A stretch of DNA of 64,000 bases from an uncultured Clostridium sp. (GCA_934746015.1 CAKVEW010000001.1:248001-312000); one strand, 5' to 3'. Counted from the first letter of the stretch, positions 1 to 9,017 are shown. A program made the numbers and translations. The notes: a model not told the origin generated them from the letters alone.

Positions 1-198
1 ATATTTTAAGTCTGAAGATAATAAATTCTTTAAATTTTCCATAAAGTATGTCCCAGGAATTAAAGTCCCTTTAGTTACATCTACAGATTTATTAGTTGTT
101 GCAATTATCATCCATATAAATGGGAAAATTGATATAAAGGATACTGTACTTAGAAAAATATATTTTAAAAGATTTGCTACACTAAATTTTTTATTCAT
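1..198 (-). CDS. Sugar ABC transporter permease, MalG type (partial)
   Basis: Second inner-membrane permease of a binding-protein-dependent sugar importer. Read from an ATG at 198 the frame stays open to the window edge (66 codons). It begins MNKKFSVANLLKYIFLS, followed by a first membrane segment around SFISIFPFIWMII and then a TNKS-type turn, the usual N-terminus of the MalG/UgpE family. A GGAGGTGAT ribosome site sits just upstream. The gene overlaps the end of the MalF-type gene by 8 bases, so the two are translationally coupled. The EAA loop and the rest of the protein lie outside the window. Family assignment is firm; the substrate is unknown. Confidence 0.85.
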   Translation of the reverse strand, partial: MNKKFSVANLLKYIFLSTVSFISIFPFIWMIIATTNKSVDVTKGTLIPGTYFMENLKNLLSSDLKY

Positions 199-1075
199 TT
201 TTATCACCTCCAGCTTTCAATTGAATAAAGGATAATACTACTATAATTATTACAATTACATAAGAAATTGCTGCTGCATATCCAAAATTAGGTGAATACT
301 TAAATAATAAATTATATATATATTGTGAAATTGTTATAGTTGCATTTGCTGGTCCACCATTAGTAATATTTACTGTTTCATCAAATAATTGAAGAGTTCC
401 TATTGTTGAATTAATTGTTGTAAATAAAATAATAGGCTTTAGTAATGGAAGAGTAATGCTTTTAAATCTCATAAAAGCACTTGCTCCATCTATTTCTGCT
501 GCCTCATATATAGAATCATCAATTGATTGCATTCCTGCTAAATAAAAAACCATATTATAGCCTGTCCATCTCCATGTTATAGCTATAATAATAAGTACTT
601 TAGCCCAAATTGGGTGTGTTATCCATGCTATTGGTTCTGCAATAAGATTTATCTTCATTAAAAACATATTTACAAAACCATCTGTAGCAAATAAGCTTTT
701 AAAAATTATAGAATATGCTACTAAGGATGTAACACATGGTAAGAATATTGCAGTTCTAAAAAAGCCTCTTGCTTTTAATTTCTTATCATTTAACAGTGCA
801 GAAATAGCAAGAGCTAAAATTATCATAATTGGAACTTGAATAACCAGATATGTTAATGTATTAAATAATGCCTTTTTAAAAGTAGAATCTGTAATCAATC
901 TCTTATAATTATCTAAGCCTGTAAAGCTTAAGTTATTACCCATTCCACTTTTTAGAGAAATAATAAAAGCTTGAATCATTGGATAAAAAACCAATGTTGT
1001 TATTAAAAGTATACTTGGCAATATAAACAGCCATGCTTTTATATCTAATTTATTTTTTAATGATACACCTTTCAA
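191..1075 (-). CDS. Sugar ABC transporter permease, MalF/UgpA type
   Basis: Inner-membrane permease that forms the transport channel with the MalG-type partner. About six hydrophobic segments are visible. The cytoplasmic EAA loop (EAAEIDGASAF, about residues 191-201 from the chosen start) is where the ATPase docks. Length (294 aa) is normal for the family. An in-frame GTG at 1084 lies inside the AGGGGTGGG ribosome site, so I prefer the TTG at 1075, which has about 8 bases of spacing. It is the middle gene of a binding protein - permease - permease order. No ATPase gene is visible, as is common where a shared MsmK-like ATPase serves several importers. Confidence 0.93.
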   Translation of the reverse strand: MKGVSLKNKLDIKAWLFILPSILLITTLVFYPMIQAFIISLKSGMGNNLSFTGLDNYKRLITDSTFKKALFNTLTYLVIQVPIMIILALAISALLNDKKLKARGFFRTAIFLPCVTSLVAYSIIFKSLFATDGFVNMFLMKINLIAEPIAWITHPIWAKVLIIIAITWRWTGYNMVFYLAGMQSIDDSIYEAAEIDGASAFMRFKSITLPLLKPIILFTTINSTIGTLQLFDETVNITNGGPANATITISQYIYNLLFKYSPNFGYAAAISYVIVIIIVVLSFIQLKAGGDKNE

Positions 1076-1096
1076 ACTACCCACCCCTTATACAAG

Positions 1097-1137
1097 AAAT
1101 AGCCATTTACTAATTATCCTTTAATAAATGGCTATTT
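1097..1137 (-). other. Intercistronic stem-loop between binding-protein and permease genes
   Basis: A perfect 13-bp inverted repeat (1097-1109 with 1125-1137) with a 15-base loop lies between the binding-protein gene and the permeases. In the direction of transcription it is followed by TTCTTG, not a long T run. It therefore looks more like a partial terminator or mRNA-stabilising hairpin that lets the binding protein be made in excess. Confidence 0.7.
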
Positions 1138-1151
1138 TTTATTATGATCTT

Positions 1152-2459
1152 TTATTGTGCAACTGCTGATTCTATTTGAGTTTGATATGAATCTAATGTT
1201 GAATTCACATCTGCTCCACCTAATATAGCTTGAATAGCTTCAGTCATAATATCTTCAATTGCATAAGTGTGTAGCCCATAATTTACTGAAGGAACTTTGC
1301 TTGTCCACTTAGCAAAATCTGCAAATATTTCTTGTCCTCCAAAGAAATCATTTCCCTTTGTATAATTAGGTGCTTCAGCTGCTTTATTTAAAGTACTAAC
1401 TAAAGTTATTGAATCTGCTAAGTCATTCATTAAATCTACATTAGATGCAAAAGTTTTATCTAAGAAATCTACTGCCATTTCTGTGTTTCCAACATTCTTA
1501 AGTGCATACCAACCTGCACCACCAATTGATGAAGCATTAACTGAATCTTTATTGTTAGCCATTTTAGGGAATGCTGCTACAGCCCATTTACCACTTTGAT
1601 CTTCAGCTTTTTTAATAGAAGGTCCAATCCAGCAACCTGTAACTACAGATGCGACTTCACCCTTATTGAAGGATCCAACAAATTGATCCCAATCAGCAAC
1701 TTGTTTTGTAATACCTGATTCTGTTAAATCTTTATATATTTTAATAGCATCTTTTAAAGATTGATTCTTTGCTATATTAACTTTACCATCAGCATCTGTA
1801 TACCATGAACCTGCACTTTGTAACATCATTCTTATTTGTCCTAAATCACTTGGATCTAATGTACACATAGCAACTCCAGTTTTTTCTTTAACTGCTTTAC
1901 CTATTTCAATATATTTTTCCCAAGTCAAATTTTCCATATCTGCTTTAGTATAACCTGCTTGCTCAATTAAATCTGTTCTATAGAAGGTAGCTGCAACTCC
2001 ACTATCAAATGGAATTCCATATAACTTTCCATCTACATAGTTAACCCCTGTCTTATATTCTGCAAAGTCTTCCTTTTTAGCTACAGAAGACAAATCTGCA
2101 AATTCATCTTTATAAGCTGTTAAGTATCCTTGTATCTTATAATCTTCTATTAATACAACATTTGGAAGTCCCTCATAGGAACCTGATGATAAGCTTGTAT
2201 TTAATTTTGCTACGATATCATCTTGTGCCATAGTAACTACTTCAATTTCAGCATCTGGATTATCCTTTAAATATATGTCTTTTGCCTTATTTGCTGCTAC
2301 AATATTAAAGGCTTCATCCCAAGCCCAAATAGTAATTTTTTTATTGCTTTCATTCCCTTTATTTTCATTTTTACTTTCTGATGATTTTCCACTACAAGAT
2401 ACAAGTCCAAAAGTCAATACCGCTGCCATAATAATTGATGTTAATTTTTTAATTCTCAT
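1152..2459 (-). CDS. Sugar ABC transporter substrate-binding lipoprotein
   Basis: Extracellular solute-binding protein (family 1, MalE/UgpB-like) that captures a sugar and delivers it to the permeases downstream. From the ATG at 2459, which has GGAGGGG spaced 4 bases away, the protein begins MRIKKLTSIIMAAVLTFG and has a lipobox LVSC with Cys22 as the predicted lipidated residue. A Ser/Glu/Asn-rich linker follows, then the WAWDEAFN start of the mature binding fold. Total length is 435 aa, typical. The five extra codons upstream of this ATG would displace the start from the ribosome site and are rejected. It is the first gene of the importer operon. The ligand cannot be read from sequence. Confidence 0.95.
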   Translation of the reverse strand: MRIKKLTSIIMAAVLTFGLVSCSGKSSESKNENKGNESNKKITIWAWDEAFNIVAANKAKDIYLKDNPDAEIEVVTMAQDDIVAKLNTSLSSGSYEGLPNVVLIEDYKIQGYLTAYKDEFADLSSVAKKEDFAEYKTGVNYVDGKLYGIPFDSGVAATFYRTDLIEQAGYTKADMENLTWEKYIEIGKAVKEKTGVAMCTLDPSDLGQIRMMLQSAGSWYTDADGKVNIAKNQSLKDAIKIYKDLTESGITKQVADWDQFVGSFNKGEVASVVTGCWIGPSIKKAEDQSGKWAVAAFPKMANNKDSVNASSIGGAGWYALKNVGNTEMAVDFLDKTFASNVDLMNDLADSITLVSTLNKAAEAPNYTKGNDFFGGQEIFADFAKWTSKVPSVNYGLHTYAIEDIMTEAIQAILGGADVNSTLDSYQTQIESAVAQ

Positions 2460-2657
2460 TTTACCCCTCCACATTAATATATTATAAATATCAAATCATT
2501 TTGTAATGCTTTACATTCCCTATGTTTATACTACCATATAACCTTATAAATATTTTAGAAAAAATTTTATTTGAATTTTTAATATTTTTAGATTCATTTT
2601 TAGTTTTTACATAATGTTTTTATTATCTTTAGATATTAGGATTTTTTTTAGATATCC

Positions 2658-2670
2658 TTCCCCTGGGGAA
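2658..2670. repeat. REP-like palindrome (transposase-proximal)
   Basis: TTCCCCTGGGGAA is a perfect 13-base palindrome around CCCCTGGGG, only 15 bases beyond the stop codon of the REP-associated transposase. The same core occurs as an inverted pair on the other side of that gene and again near 20.1 kb and 23.2 kb. A 9-bp G+C core is striking in DNA this AT-rich. Confidence 0.75.
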
Positions 2671-2684
2671 CAATATTTGGAAAT

Positions 2685-3266
2685 TTATATATTTCCTGTC
2701 CATTCATTCCTATCAAATTCTTTTACTGCAGGTACATGTTCCACAAATTCTCTATACCTTCTCCTATTTACAAAGAAATCTAATATTACTTCAGTACTTA
2801 TTAATTTACTTTCTTTATTAATTATGTAATTATGATAACTAGACCATATATAATCTTTGGGATTATTACATATTTTAGATCTTACTGGATTTAAATGAAT
2901 ATATCTACTTACCTCTAATAATTGTGCATTGTTTTCTATTATCTGAGAATAATATCTTCCTTGAAATAGATGCCCTACATAATTATATTTCTTATTGTAA
3001 TATAATGTATACTTAGAGTTTAGTCTTCTCATAAAATCTGATAATGGACAGGTATCTGTTTTTATAAGTAAATGAACATGATTCTTCATTAAACAATATT
3101 CAAGTAACTTATAGTTAAATTGACTATAGTATTTAAGATTTTCTTCTATCATTACAAGATATACCTTGTAATCTGATTTGTCATTAAATATATCTTCCTT
3201 TCTATTCCCTCTAGTTGTCACATGATAAATAGTTCCTTCTCTCCAAAACCTTCTTGGTGTAGCCAT
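2685..3266 (-). CDS. REP-associated tyrosine transposase (RAYT, Y1_Tnp family)
   Basis: Single-domain HUH nuclease of the IS200/IS605-related REP-associated group, which nicks and joins single-stranded DNA at palindromes. The HUH histidines are in MKNHVHLL (His63 and His65). The conserved HLFQGRYYSQ stretch (about 99-108) carries the tyrosine region, and the RYIHLNPVRS motif (121-130) is characteristic of the family. At 193 aa it is close to the usual length, with a short basic tail. It stands alone, without a TnpB partner or IS ends, and is flanked by CCCCTGGGG palindromes (2658-2670 and 3352-3404), the normal arrangement for this family. The reading frame is intact, so it may be active. Confidence 0.92.
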   Translation of the reverse strand: MATPRRFWREGTIYHVTTRGNRKEDIFNDKSDYKVYLVMIEENLKYYSQFNYKLLEYCLMKNHVHLLIKTDTCPLSDFMRRLNSKYTLYYNKKYNYVGHLFQGRYYSQIIENNAQLLEVSRYIHLNPVRSKICNNPKDYIWSSYHNYIINKESKLISTEVILDFFVNRRRYREFVEHVPAVKEFDRNEWTGNI

Positions 3267-3351
3267 ATAAATATCTCCTTCTTACGATTTATTTTGCAAT
3301 ATTTTTATATCTTGATTATTCACATATTCTATGTTTTTATTCTTTAATTGG

Positions 3352-3404
3352 AAATAAGTGGACCCCAGGGGAAATATCATTCTTCCCCTGGGGTCCACTT
3401 ATTT
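3352..3404. repeat. REP doublet: 22-bp perfect inverted repeat
   Basis: Positions 3352-3373 and 3383-3404 are exact inverted copies, separated by 9 bases (3374-3382). Each arm ends in the CCCCAGGGG/CCCCTGGGG core. It lies upstream of the transposase gene and resembles a BIME-type pair of REP units. Like the doublet at 23173-23210, it is preceded by TTGGAAA(A)TAA, showing that the conserved unit extends beyond the palindrome. Confidence 0.85.
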
Positions 3405-3514
3405 ACCTAAATTGCACCTCTTCTTTTGATTTTTAATATTATTTTCATTATAAAATAAATTATTTGTTCACTAAATAATTTATATGTCTTATATTAACTT
3501 ATATATTATTTTAT

Positions 3515-3631
3515 TTAATTAATTTCTTTTAATTTGTTTTTTACAGACTCAGTTAATGTTTTACCATCACTTAAGATTATAGACATACCATTAGCCCCTG
3601 CAACTCCTAATATAGCATTGTAAAGTTCTAG
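3515..3631 (-). pseudogene. Unrecognised C-terminal gene fragment (38 codons)
   Basis: An open stretch with no start codon ends at a TAA at 3515-3517. Its C-terminal part reads SIILSDGKTLTESVKNKLKE. An in-frame stop lies directly upstream, at the edge of a 17-bp inverted repeat (3616-3659), so the coding remnant ends exactly where the rearranged sequence begins. Codon use and the amphipathic charged end look like a real protein C-terminus, but I do not recognise the family. It separates the transposase region from the capsule locus. Confidence 0.4.
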
Positions 3632-3659
3632 TTATGAAATCTACTAGAACTTTACAATG
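3616..3659. repeat. 17-bp perfect inverted repeat at end of capsule locus
   Basis: Arms 3616-3632 (CATTGTAAAGTTCTAGT) and 3643-3659 are exact inverted copies with a 10-base spacer. It lies 13 bases beyond the stop of the polymerase gene. No T run follows in either direction, so it is not a standard terminator. One arm is part of the gene fragment at 3515-3631, suggesting an inverted duplication at a rearrangement junction. Confidence 0.7.
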
Positions 3660-3672
3660 GAGGCTTTATATT

Positions 3673-4830
3673 TTAATAACTGCTAAAAATTGTATTTATT
3701 AAATGCCTATTAAGGCATAAAAAAATATATATTACAAATGTTAAAACTATAAATATTCCTACTGTTTCAGCAAGTCCATTATAGGTAAACGGGATTATCA
3801 ACACACACAGATAGCTTACTGCTAATAAATAATTTTTCTTATTTATGAAACTTATAGTTGGCTTTATAAATATAAATAAAATTAAAAGTAATGAGGTTAG
3901 AATTCCATAATCATAAGAAAACATTAATAGTGGATTTTCAAAATTAACTACTCCAAAAACATACTGACTTACGTAATTTGAATATCCAATTCCTCTTCCT
4001 ATTAAAAATCTAGGATATTTATTAAAAAATAGCATTTTTCTAATTCCTGCTAGCCTTCCATTAGTTACATCCCCTCCAGAAGCTGTTTCTCTAAATTTTG
4101 ACCAAATGAATTCATCTACCATTGAAGTAGATAAAAATATTATCATAATAAGTGGTAAAATCAAGTAGGGGATGCTCCTTCTTTTACAGCAAGAAAATGA
4201 ATAAACTATACTTAGAAAAATTACTGTAATCATAGATATTCTTCCTGAAGCTAGTACAGTTCCTGTTAAAGCTATAATAATATCAATAATAATTGATGTA
4301 TCAATTTTTTCTTTAAAATACTTATAATAAATAATATTAAAGCTTATAAATATAGCATAATACCAAGCTGATGTTAGTGGATGTCCTACTATTCCACCAC
4401 TTCTTCCCTCTTTAATTGACATAATTACTTGAATAATAAAGGTAATATAAATATATATATTAAAGGATTTAACTATCTTAGGAAAAATATAATTTACATC
4501 TATATCTTCATAATCAATTAATAATATTAATAATGGAAGTATAAATCCAACTATTGTTCTTATAAAATCAGAAATACCATATCTATTAGCTAAATATCCA
4601 ATAATAATAAGTCCACTTATAGATAAAAAAATAATGAAGCTACTTTTAGTAAATTTATTTTTCTTTTGTAAAAACATTAAAGTTATTAGTGCTATTGGAA
4701 TCACATGATAATTAAAAATGCTACTTCCAATTAAGTTGTTTAAGTAACTCCTTACTCCTTGGCTCATAATAACTATAATAAAAAATAAGATTATAATCAG
4801 ATTTTCCTTAAGATATTTTTTTTGAAACAT
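3673..4830 (-). CDS. Wzy/O-antigen ligase-like polysaccharide polymerase
   Basis: Integral membrane protein of 385 aa with about ten hydrophobic segments and a large loop after the middle (about residues 235-290, around FIWSKFRETASGGD and GRLAGIRKM). This is the layout of Wzy-type polymerases, which join lipid-linked repeat units on the outer face of the membrane. The GRGIGYSNYV motif after the loop also fits. It is the last gene of the second capsule locus, next to Wzx and glycosyltransferase genes, which supports the role. Wzy proteins are poorly conserved, so the specific linkage cannot be inferred. Confidence 0.82.
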   Translation of the reverse strand: MFQKKYLKENLIIILFFIIVIMSQGVRSYLNNLIGSSIFNYHVIPIALITLMFLQKKNKFTKSSFIIFLSISGLIIIGYLANRYGISDFIRTIVGFILPLLILLIDYEDIDVNYIFPKIVKSFNIYIYITFIIQVIMSIKEGRSGGIVGHPLTSAWYYAIFISFNIIYYKYFKEKIDTSIIIDIIIALTGTVLASGRISMITVIFLSIVYSFSCCKRRSIPYLILPLIMIIFLSTSMVDEFIWSKFRETASGGDVTNGRLAGIRKMLFFNKYPRFLIGRGIGYSNYVSQYVFGVVNFENPLLMFSYDYGILTSLLLILFIFIKPTISFINKKNYLLAVSYLCVLIIPFTYNGLAETVGIFIVLTFVIYIFLCLNRHLINTIFSSY

Positions 4831-4843
4831 ATGCCTCCCTCTA

Positions 4844-5926
4844 TTATTTCCCTTTAAGAATTTTTTTATAAAATTTTAAATGAGAAGAAATATACCTTTC
4901 AGATGTAAAGTTTTGAATAAATTTTCTATATGCACCTCTCTTTAAAATCTTATATAATTCTGGATCATAATATATTTCACATATTCTTTTTGCGAAAGCT
5001 TTAATATCCTTTGTAGGTACTAAATATCCATTAATACCATTAACAATTTCCTCGCAAGTACCAGGAATATTAGTCGCAATAACAGGTACCCTTTGAGAAA
5101 ATGCTTCTATTGGAACTAACGGGAGTCCTTCAACATAAGAGCATAATAAAACTAAATCTATATATTTTAAATGTTCAATTACATTGTCTTTACTTCCTAA
5201 CATAGTAACGTAGACTTCTAAGTTATTATCCTTTATATATTTTTTTAGCTTTTCACTTTCTTCTCCATCTCCAATTAAAAAGAATTTAACATTTTCAATT
5301 TTTGAAATAACTTCTTTTGCTATATCTACAAAGTCATAAACTCCCTTATAATCTATAATTCTACTTATATGAGCTATGGTAAAATATCCCGCATTCTTAG
5401 CTTCTATTAAAATTTTATCTATGTTTTTATTCTTATTATATATTTCCACAGTATTATAAATTGTTGATATTTTTTCTCTATTTAATTTGCACTTTTTTAT
5501 CAATATATCTCTTACGGAATTACTTACAGAAATTATATTAGTATTTTTTAAAAATACTCTTGTTAATAAAAATTTATTTTCTAAACAAACATGCTGAGTA
5601 TGGATTACCTTTACTTTTGTAAAAATAGCAACTATTTTTGAAATAACAGAAGTCATCCTATGATGGCTATGAATTAATTGAATATTTTCTTTATTAACTA
5701 TTCTTATAAGCTTAAATATGTTCACTATTATAAAAAGTATATTAAATATATTTGCTCTCTTTATGGTATAATGCTTAATTCCCATACTTTCAAATTCTGA
5801 AAGCAGCTCTCCTCCAGAACTTGCAACAATAATCTTATTTCTATCCTTAAGCTCCTTACAAAGCTTTAAAATGCATTTAGTATCTCCAGCTAAATGTACT
5901 GAATTATTAATATATAAAATATTCAA
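4844..5926 (-). CDS. Glycosyltransferase family 4 (GT-B)
   Basis: Retaining sugar-nucleotide glycosyltransferase that adds one sugar to the lipid-linked capsule repeat unit on the cytoplasmic side. The N-terminal half begins MNILYINNSVHLAGDTKC, with the glycine-containing loop of GT4 acceptor domains. The C-terminal Glycos_transf_1 domain (about residues 185-345) has HISRIIDYKGVYD, FLIGDGEE and the EX7E-type EGLPLVPIEAF region. Start is the TTG at 5926, with AAGGAGA 8 bases upstream. It lies 13 bases before the polymerase gene and 29 bases after Wzx. Donor and acceptor are unknown. Confidence 0.9.
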   Translation of the reverse strand: MNILYINNSVHLAGDTKCILKLCKELKDRNKIIVASSGGELLSEFESMGIKHYTIKRANIFNILFIIVNIFKLIRIVNKENIQLIHSHHRMTSVISKIVAIFTKVKVIHTQHVCLENKFLLTRVFLKNTNIISVSNSVRDILIKKCKLNREKISTIYNTVEIYNKNKNIDKILIEAKNAGYFTIAHISRIIDYKGVYDFVDIAKEVISKIENVKFFLIGDGEESEKLKKYIKDNNLEVYVTMLGSKDNVIEHLKYIDLVLLCSYVEGLPLVPIEAFSQRVPVIATNIPGTCEEIVNGINGYLVPTKDIKAFAKRICEIYYDPELYKILKRGAYRKFIQNFTSERYISSHLKFYKKILKGK

Positions 5927-5955
5927 ACTTCAAATCTCCTTTATAAAATTTAATA

Positions 5956-7416
5956 TCAACTAGTCTGCGAATTTGAAATGTTTTCTCGTACTTTATGATA
6001 TATCCTAAACATAAAATCTCTTATTGGATTTTTTATTATAAGCATTAAAGTTCCATAACATAAGAAACATAGTCCACAACTTAATAAAAATGAAACTATA
6101 CTAGTCTTTAATACATGCGTAATAAAATTTATAGCTATAAAATTAATTACTCCAAATAATAAATAAATATAACTACCTTTAAAAAGGACTTTTATATTTA
6201 GATATTTTCTTACTAACACAATTTTTAAAATTGTAACAGTTAATTCTGTTAATACAACTGTAAATACCGCCCCAATTATTCCCACAATAGGTATTAGTAT
6301 AAAATTAGAAATTAAACTGACTATATTTCCAGATAACATTGGAATAACATACTCTCTATTCTTACTAGTAGGTATTATGAATTGATTAGTAAATACTAGC
6401 CCAGTAGGAATTATTACAGCAATTAAACTCGCTAACATCATAAATGGAATTATTAATCTGAATTCTTCTCCAAAATATAAAGGTACAAATATTCTAGATA
6501 CTGCTGCCATAGAACTTGCAGCAAAGCTAGATATTAAAATCGTAATTTTTAATGAATTTTTTAAATACTTTTGTATTTTCCTTGTATCCTTTTTTTCATA
6601 AAGATTAGCTATAGTTGGCATAAGAACAGTACTTAATGAATTTATAATAGCTAGTGATATACCAGGAATCTTTAAGCTTTGAGAATAATAACCTACTTCA
6701 GTTAAGTTAGTTAAATATCCTAATATAATATGATCTGAAACAGTATAAAGTTGGATGCAAATTTGTGGTATAAAATAGACTATTGATTCCTTTAAATAAG
6801 GCTTTATATTTACTTCTGAAATAACTAGTTTATTTACATATTTAAATAATGAAAACCAATAAGTGAAGCAACCTAAAAAAACAGCTAAAGAATTGATTAA
6901 TATATATATATATAAGTCATCATAGCTCTTAACAAATAGAAAAATAGAAATTGCACATGCTATCCTTATCACAGTATTTCTAACTACTATTTTCTTAAAA
7001 TTTTCTAACCCTCTATAAAACCAGCTAATATCTAAAAAGGCTCCAAGCACTATTGGCAATTGAAGAAAAAAAAGGAATTTCAAAGATTTACCTAACACTA
7101 TAAAAAATATTATATATATTAAGATTGATATAGATGTAGAGATACCTTGTAAACACCATATATTCCAAAAGGTTTTACTTCTTCTATCTCTAGAGTCTCT
7201 TTTATATGCTATATGCTTACTACCATATCTATCTATGCCTAATTTACCGAAAACAGAGAAAATTGCAGCAAATGAAGAAGTATAATCACTTTCACCTATT
7301 CCACCAGCTCCTAACACTCTAGATATATATGCAGCTGTTAAAAATGGTACTATTAAAATCAAAACCTCATACGCAGTATTATATAAATAATTTTTAAAAA
7401 TTCTTTTAGTGCTCAT
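5956..7416 (-). CDS. Wzx flippase (polysaccharide transporter, MOP superfamily)
   Basis: Membrane protein of 486 aa with about twelve to fourteen hydrophobic segments, opening with a NYLYNTAYEVLILIVPFLTA stretch typical of Wzx/RfbX translocases. It moves the undecaprenyl-linked repeat unit across the membrane before polymerisation. Its ATG overlaps the end of the GT32-like gene by 4 bases, so translation is coupled. Together with the polymerase at 3673-4830 it makes this a Wzx/Wzy-dependent locus. Confidence 0.92.
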   Translation of the reverse strand: MSTKRIFKNYLYNTAYEVLILIVPFLTAAYISRVLGAGGIGESDYTSSFAAIFSVFGKLGIDRYGSKHIAYKRDSRDRRSKTFWNIWCLQGISTSISILIYIIFFIVLGKSLKFLFFLQLPIVLGAFLDISWFYRGLENFKKIVVRNTVIRIACAISIFLFVKSYDDLYIYILINSLAVFLGCFTYWFSLFKYVNKLVISEVNIKPYLKESIVYFIPQICIQLYTVSDHIILGYLTNLTEVGYYSQSLKIPGISLAIINSLSTVLMPTIANLYEKKDTRKIQKYLKNSLKITILISSFAASSMAAVSRIFVPLYFGEEFRLIIPFMMLASLIAVIIPTGLVFTNQFIIPTSKNREYVIPMLSGNIVSLISNFILIPIVGIIGAVFTVVLTELTVTILKIVLVRKYLNIKVLFKGSYIYLLFGVINFIAINFITHVLKTSIVSFLLSCGLCFLCYGTLMLIIKNPIRDFMFRIYHKVRENISNSQTS

Positions 7417-8123
7417 ATTTTTTCACTTTTAAATTTTCTAATAAAATTTAATAATCTTTCTTTAAACTTCGATCTTAATATCTGGTGTGGCTTTCTCCAT
7501 GTTCCTTCATAATGATGTATTGTATAAGTGTTGTCTGTAATTATTGGTTCTTGCCAAGAATGTCTTTTAGGATAAAAATATTCTTTAGGATAAATTGCTA
7601 CCTTATCTAAAAAATATAAGACTTCATTATAGTTTTCCTTATATCCATTTTTTTTTGCAATATCAGTAATATGAATTGGTATAGCTAGTTTTGGAATATT
7701 CTCTTTATAGTCATCATAATTTAAATGATTATAATAATTTAAAACTTCACCTATAAAGTTATCTTCTTTTTTGCAACCCCATATCGCTATATTAATTAAA
7801 TCATCTTCTAACCCTCCAAAAGAATTATTCTTTAATAAATCATCTAAAGATTTTAGAACTTCCATATCAGTATCTAAATAAATTCCGCCATAATTATAAA
7901 GAGCATAAAGCCTACAATAATCAGCTACAAAAGCCCATTTTTTATTTTCATATGCCTTTTTAGCAAAATCAAAGCCTTCTATATTGAAATTTTTTTCATT
8001 CCATTCTACTATTTCATAACCTTTTAAATAATGCTTCCATGAATTAATACACTTTTTAACTATTTTTGGTTTTTCTTTTCCACCAAACCAACAGTAATGT
8101 ATTATCTTTGGAATATCCTCCAT
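7413..8123 (-). CDS. GT32-type glycosyltransferase with DXD motif
   Basis: Small glycosyltransferase (236 aa) of the capsular polysaccharide synthesis/TcdA-TcdB-like sugar-binding group. It starts PKIIHYCWFGG, and the DXD motif lies in GGIYLDTDMEVLKSLDDL (about residues 78-95), which binds the nucleotide sugar through a metal ion. The C-terminal HHYEGTWRKP motif is also typical. GGAGGG precedes the ATG at 8123. It transfers one sugar during assembly of the second capsule repeat unit. Donor unknown. Confidence 0.9.
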   Translation of the reverse strand: MEDIPKIIHYCWFGGKEKPKIVKKCINSWKHYLKGYEIVEWNEKNFNIEGFDFAKKAYENKKWAFVADYCRLYALYNYGGIYLDTDMEVLKSLDDLLKNNSFGGLEDDLINIAIWGCKKEDNFIGEVLNYYNHLNYDDYKENIPKLAIPIHITDIAKKNGYKENYNEVLYFLDKVAIYPKEYFYPKRHSWQEPIITDNTYTIHHYEGTWRKPHQILRSKFKERLLNFIRKFKSEKI

Positions 8124-8156
8124 TAATTTTCCCTCCCTATTTTTTAAAGATGTATT

Positions 8157-9017
8157 CTAAATAGGATTATTATATTTTTCTAAATTTATTAATCCTGCCA
8201 ATTCTAAATCAACCTCTAGAGGATTATATCTATCTGTTCCATTATCTGGTGTAAAAGTTAATTCACTAAAATATAAATTTTCATCAACTCCATTAAAATC
8301 AACTCTTATATACTCAAAATCTTCCGCTAACTTTTCTGCAAGCTCAATTAATTTATCTAAATAAATTGGCTTCTCTATATCTCCTGATGAATTTTCTACC
8401 TTTCCCCTTGTATTTATCCTTGTCCAATCAGTGAAAAAAAAGTCCTCCCTATATGACTTAAATCTTCCTGTCCGCCTCTCTATAAGCTTTGCTTTTCCAG
8501 AAAAACAATGTAAACCATATTCAATTAAAGATCCATTTTTATCTTCTAGATATTCTTCACATATAATTTTCTTTTTAATATTTTTATATTGAGGTTCTTT
8601 AGTATATTTATAGTAATCTTCCTTAAATAATTTTTTGAGACGTTTATTGGTCTTTTTTATATCTAGCAAAGTCTTATCTCTACAAATTAAATTTTTATCA
8701 GAACCATCATTTAACTTTAAAACAAATTTGTCAGGCAATAAATCATAATTAATTTCACTTACATCATCATATACCCCTATTAGTTTAGGTAAATACATCT
8801 CCCCTATTTTATTTTTTATATATTCTCTAACCTTATATTTATCTACTAAATAATTAAATCTTTCAATATTTCCATATACCTTTATCCACTGTAACTTTTC
8901 TCCATAAAAAACAGGATTATTTAAATCTAAAAATCGTCCATAAGTCCTTAAGTTATCAATTTGCATTACTAGTTTATCAGGCAAATATACACATATCCGC
9001 CTAAAGAATCGTCTCAA
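8157..9017 (-). CDS. TupA-like ATP-grasp ligase (copy 1)
   Basis: ATP-grasp enzyme of the teichuronopeptide synthesis TupA-like family. Such enzymes are thought to join amino acids to polysaccharide carboxylates by an ATP-dependent amide bond. The Lys-containing FVLKLNDGSDKNLIC (about 101-115), the acidic IICEEYLEDKNG (about 149-160) and the metal-binding YIRVDFN...YFSELTFTPDNG C-terminus (about 238-264) are the ATP-grasp signature blocks. Start is TTG at 9017 with GGGGG 7 bases upstream. A second, divergent copy lies at 10523-11371, with CpsC and CpsD between them. Substrates are inferred from the nearby UDP-uronate genes, not shown by the sequence. Confidence 0.85.
   Translation of the reverse strand: MRRFFRRICVYLPDKLVMQIDNLRTYGRFLDLNNPVFYGEKLQWIKVYGNIERFNYLVDKYKVREYIKNKIGEMYLPKLIGVYDDVSEINYDLLPDKFVLKLNDGSDKNLICRDKTLLDIKKTNKRLKKLFKEDYYKYTKEPQYKNIKKKIICEEYLEDKNGSLIEYGLHCFSGKAKLIERRTGRFKSYREDFFFTDWTRINTRGKVENSSGDIEKPIYLDKLIELAEKLAEDFEYIRVDFNGVDENLYFSELTFTPDNGTDRYNPLEVDLELAGLINLEKYNNPI

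Noticed and set aside
2614..2829. Plus-strand open frame over the transposase end
   Set aside because: It has no ribosome site, poor codon character and overlaps the intact RAYT gene and a palindrome.
3616..3659. Inverted repeat as terminator of the capsule operon
   Set aside because: Neither side has a T run, and one arm is part of a coding fragment; a rearrangement origin fits better.
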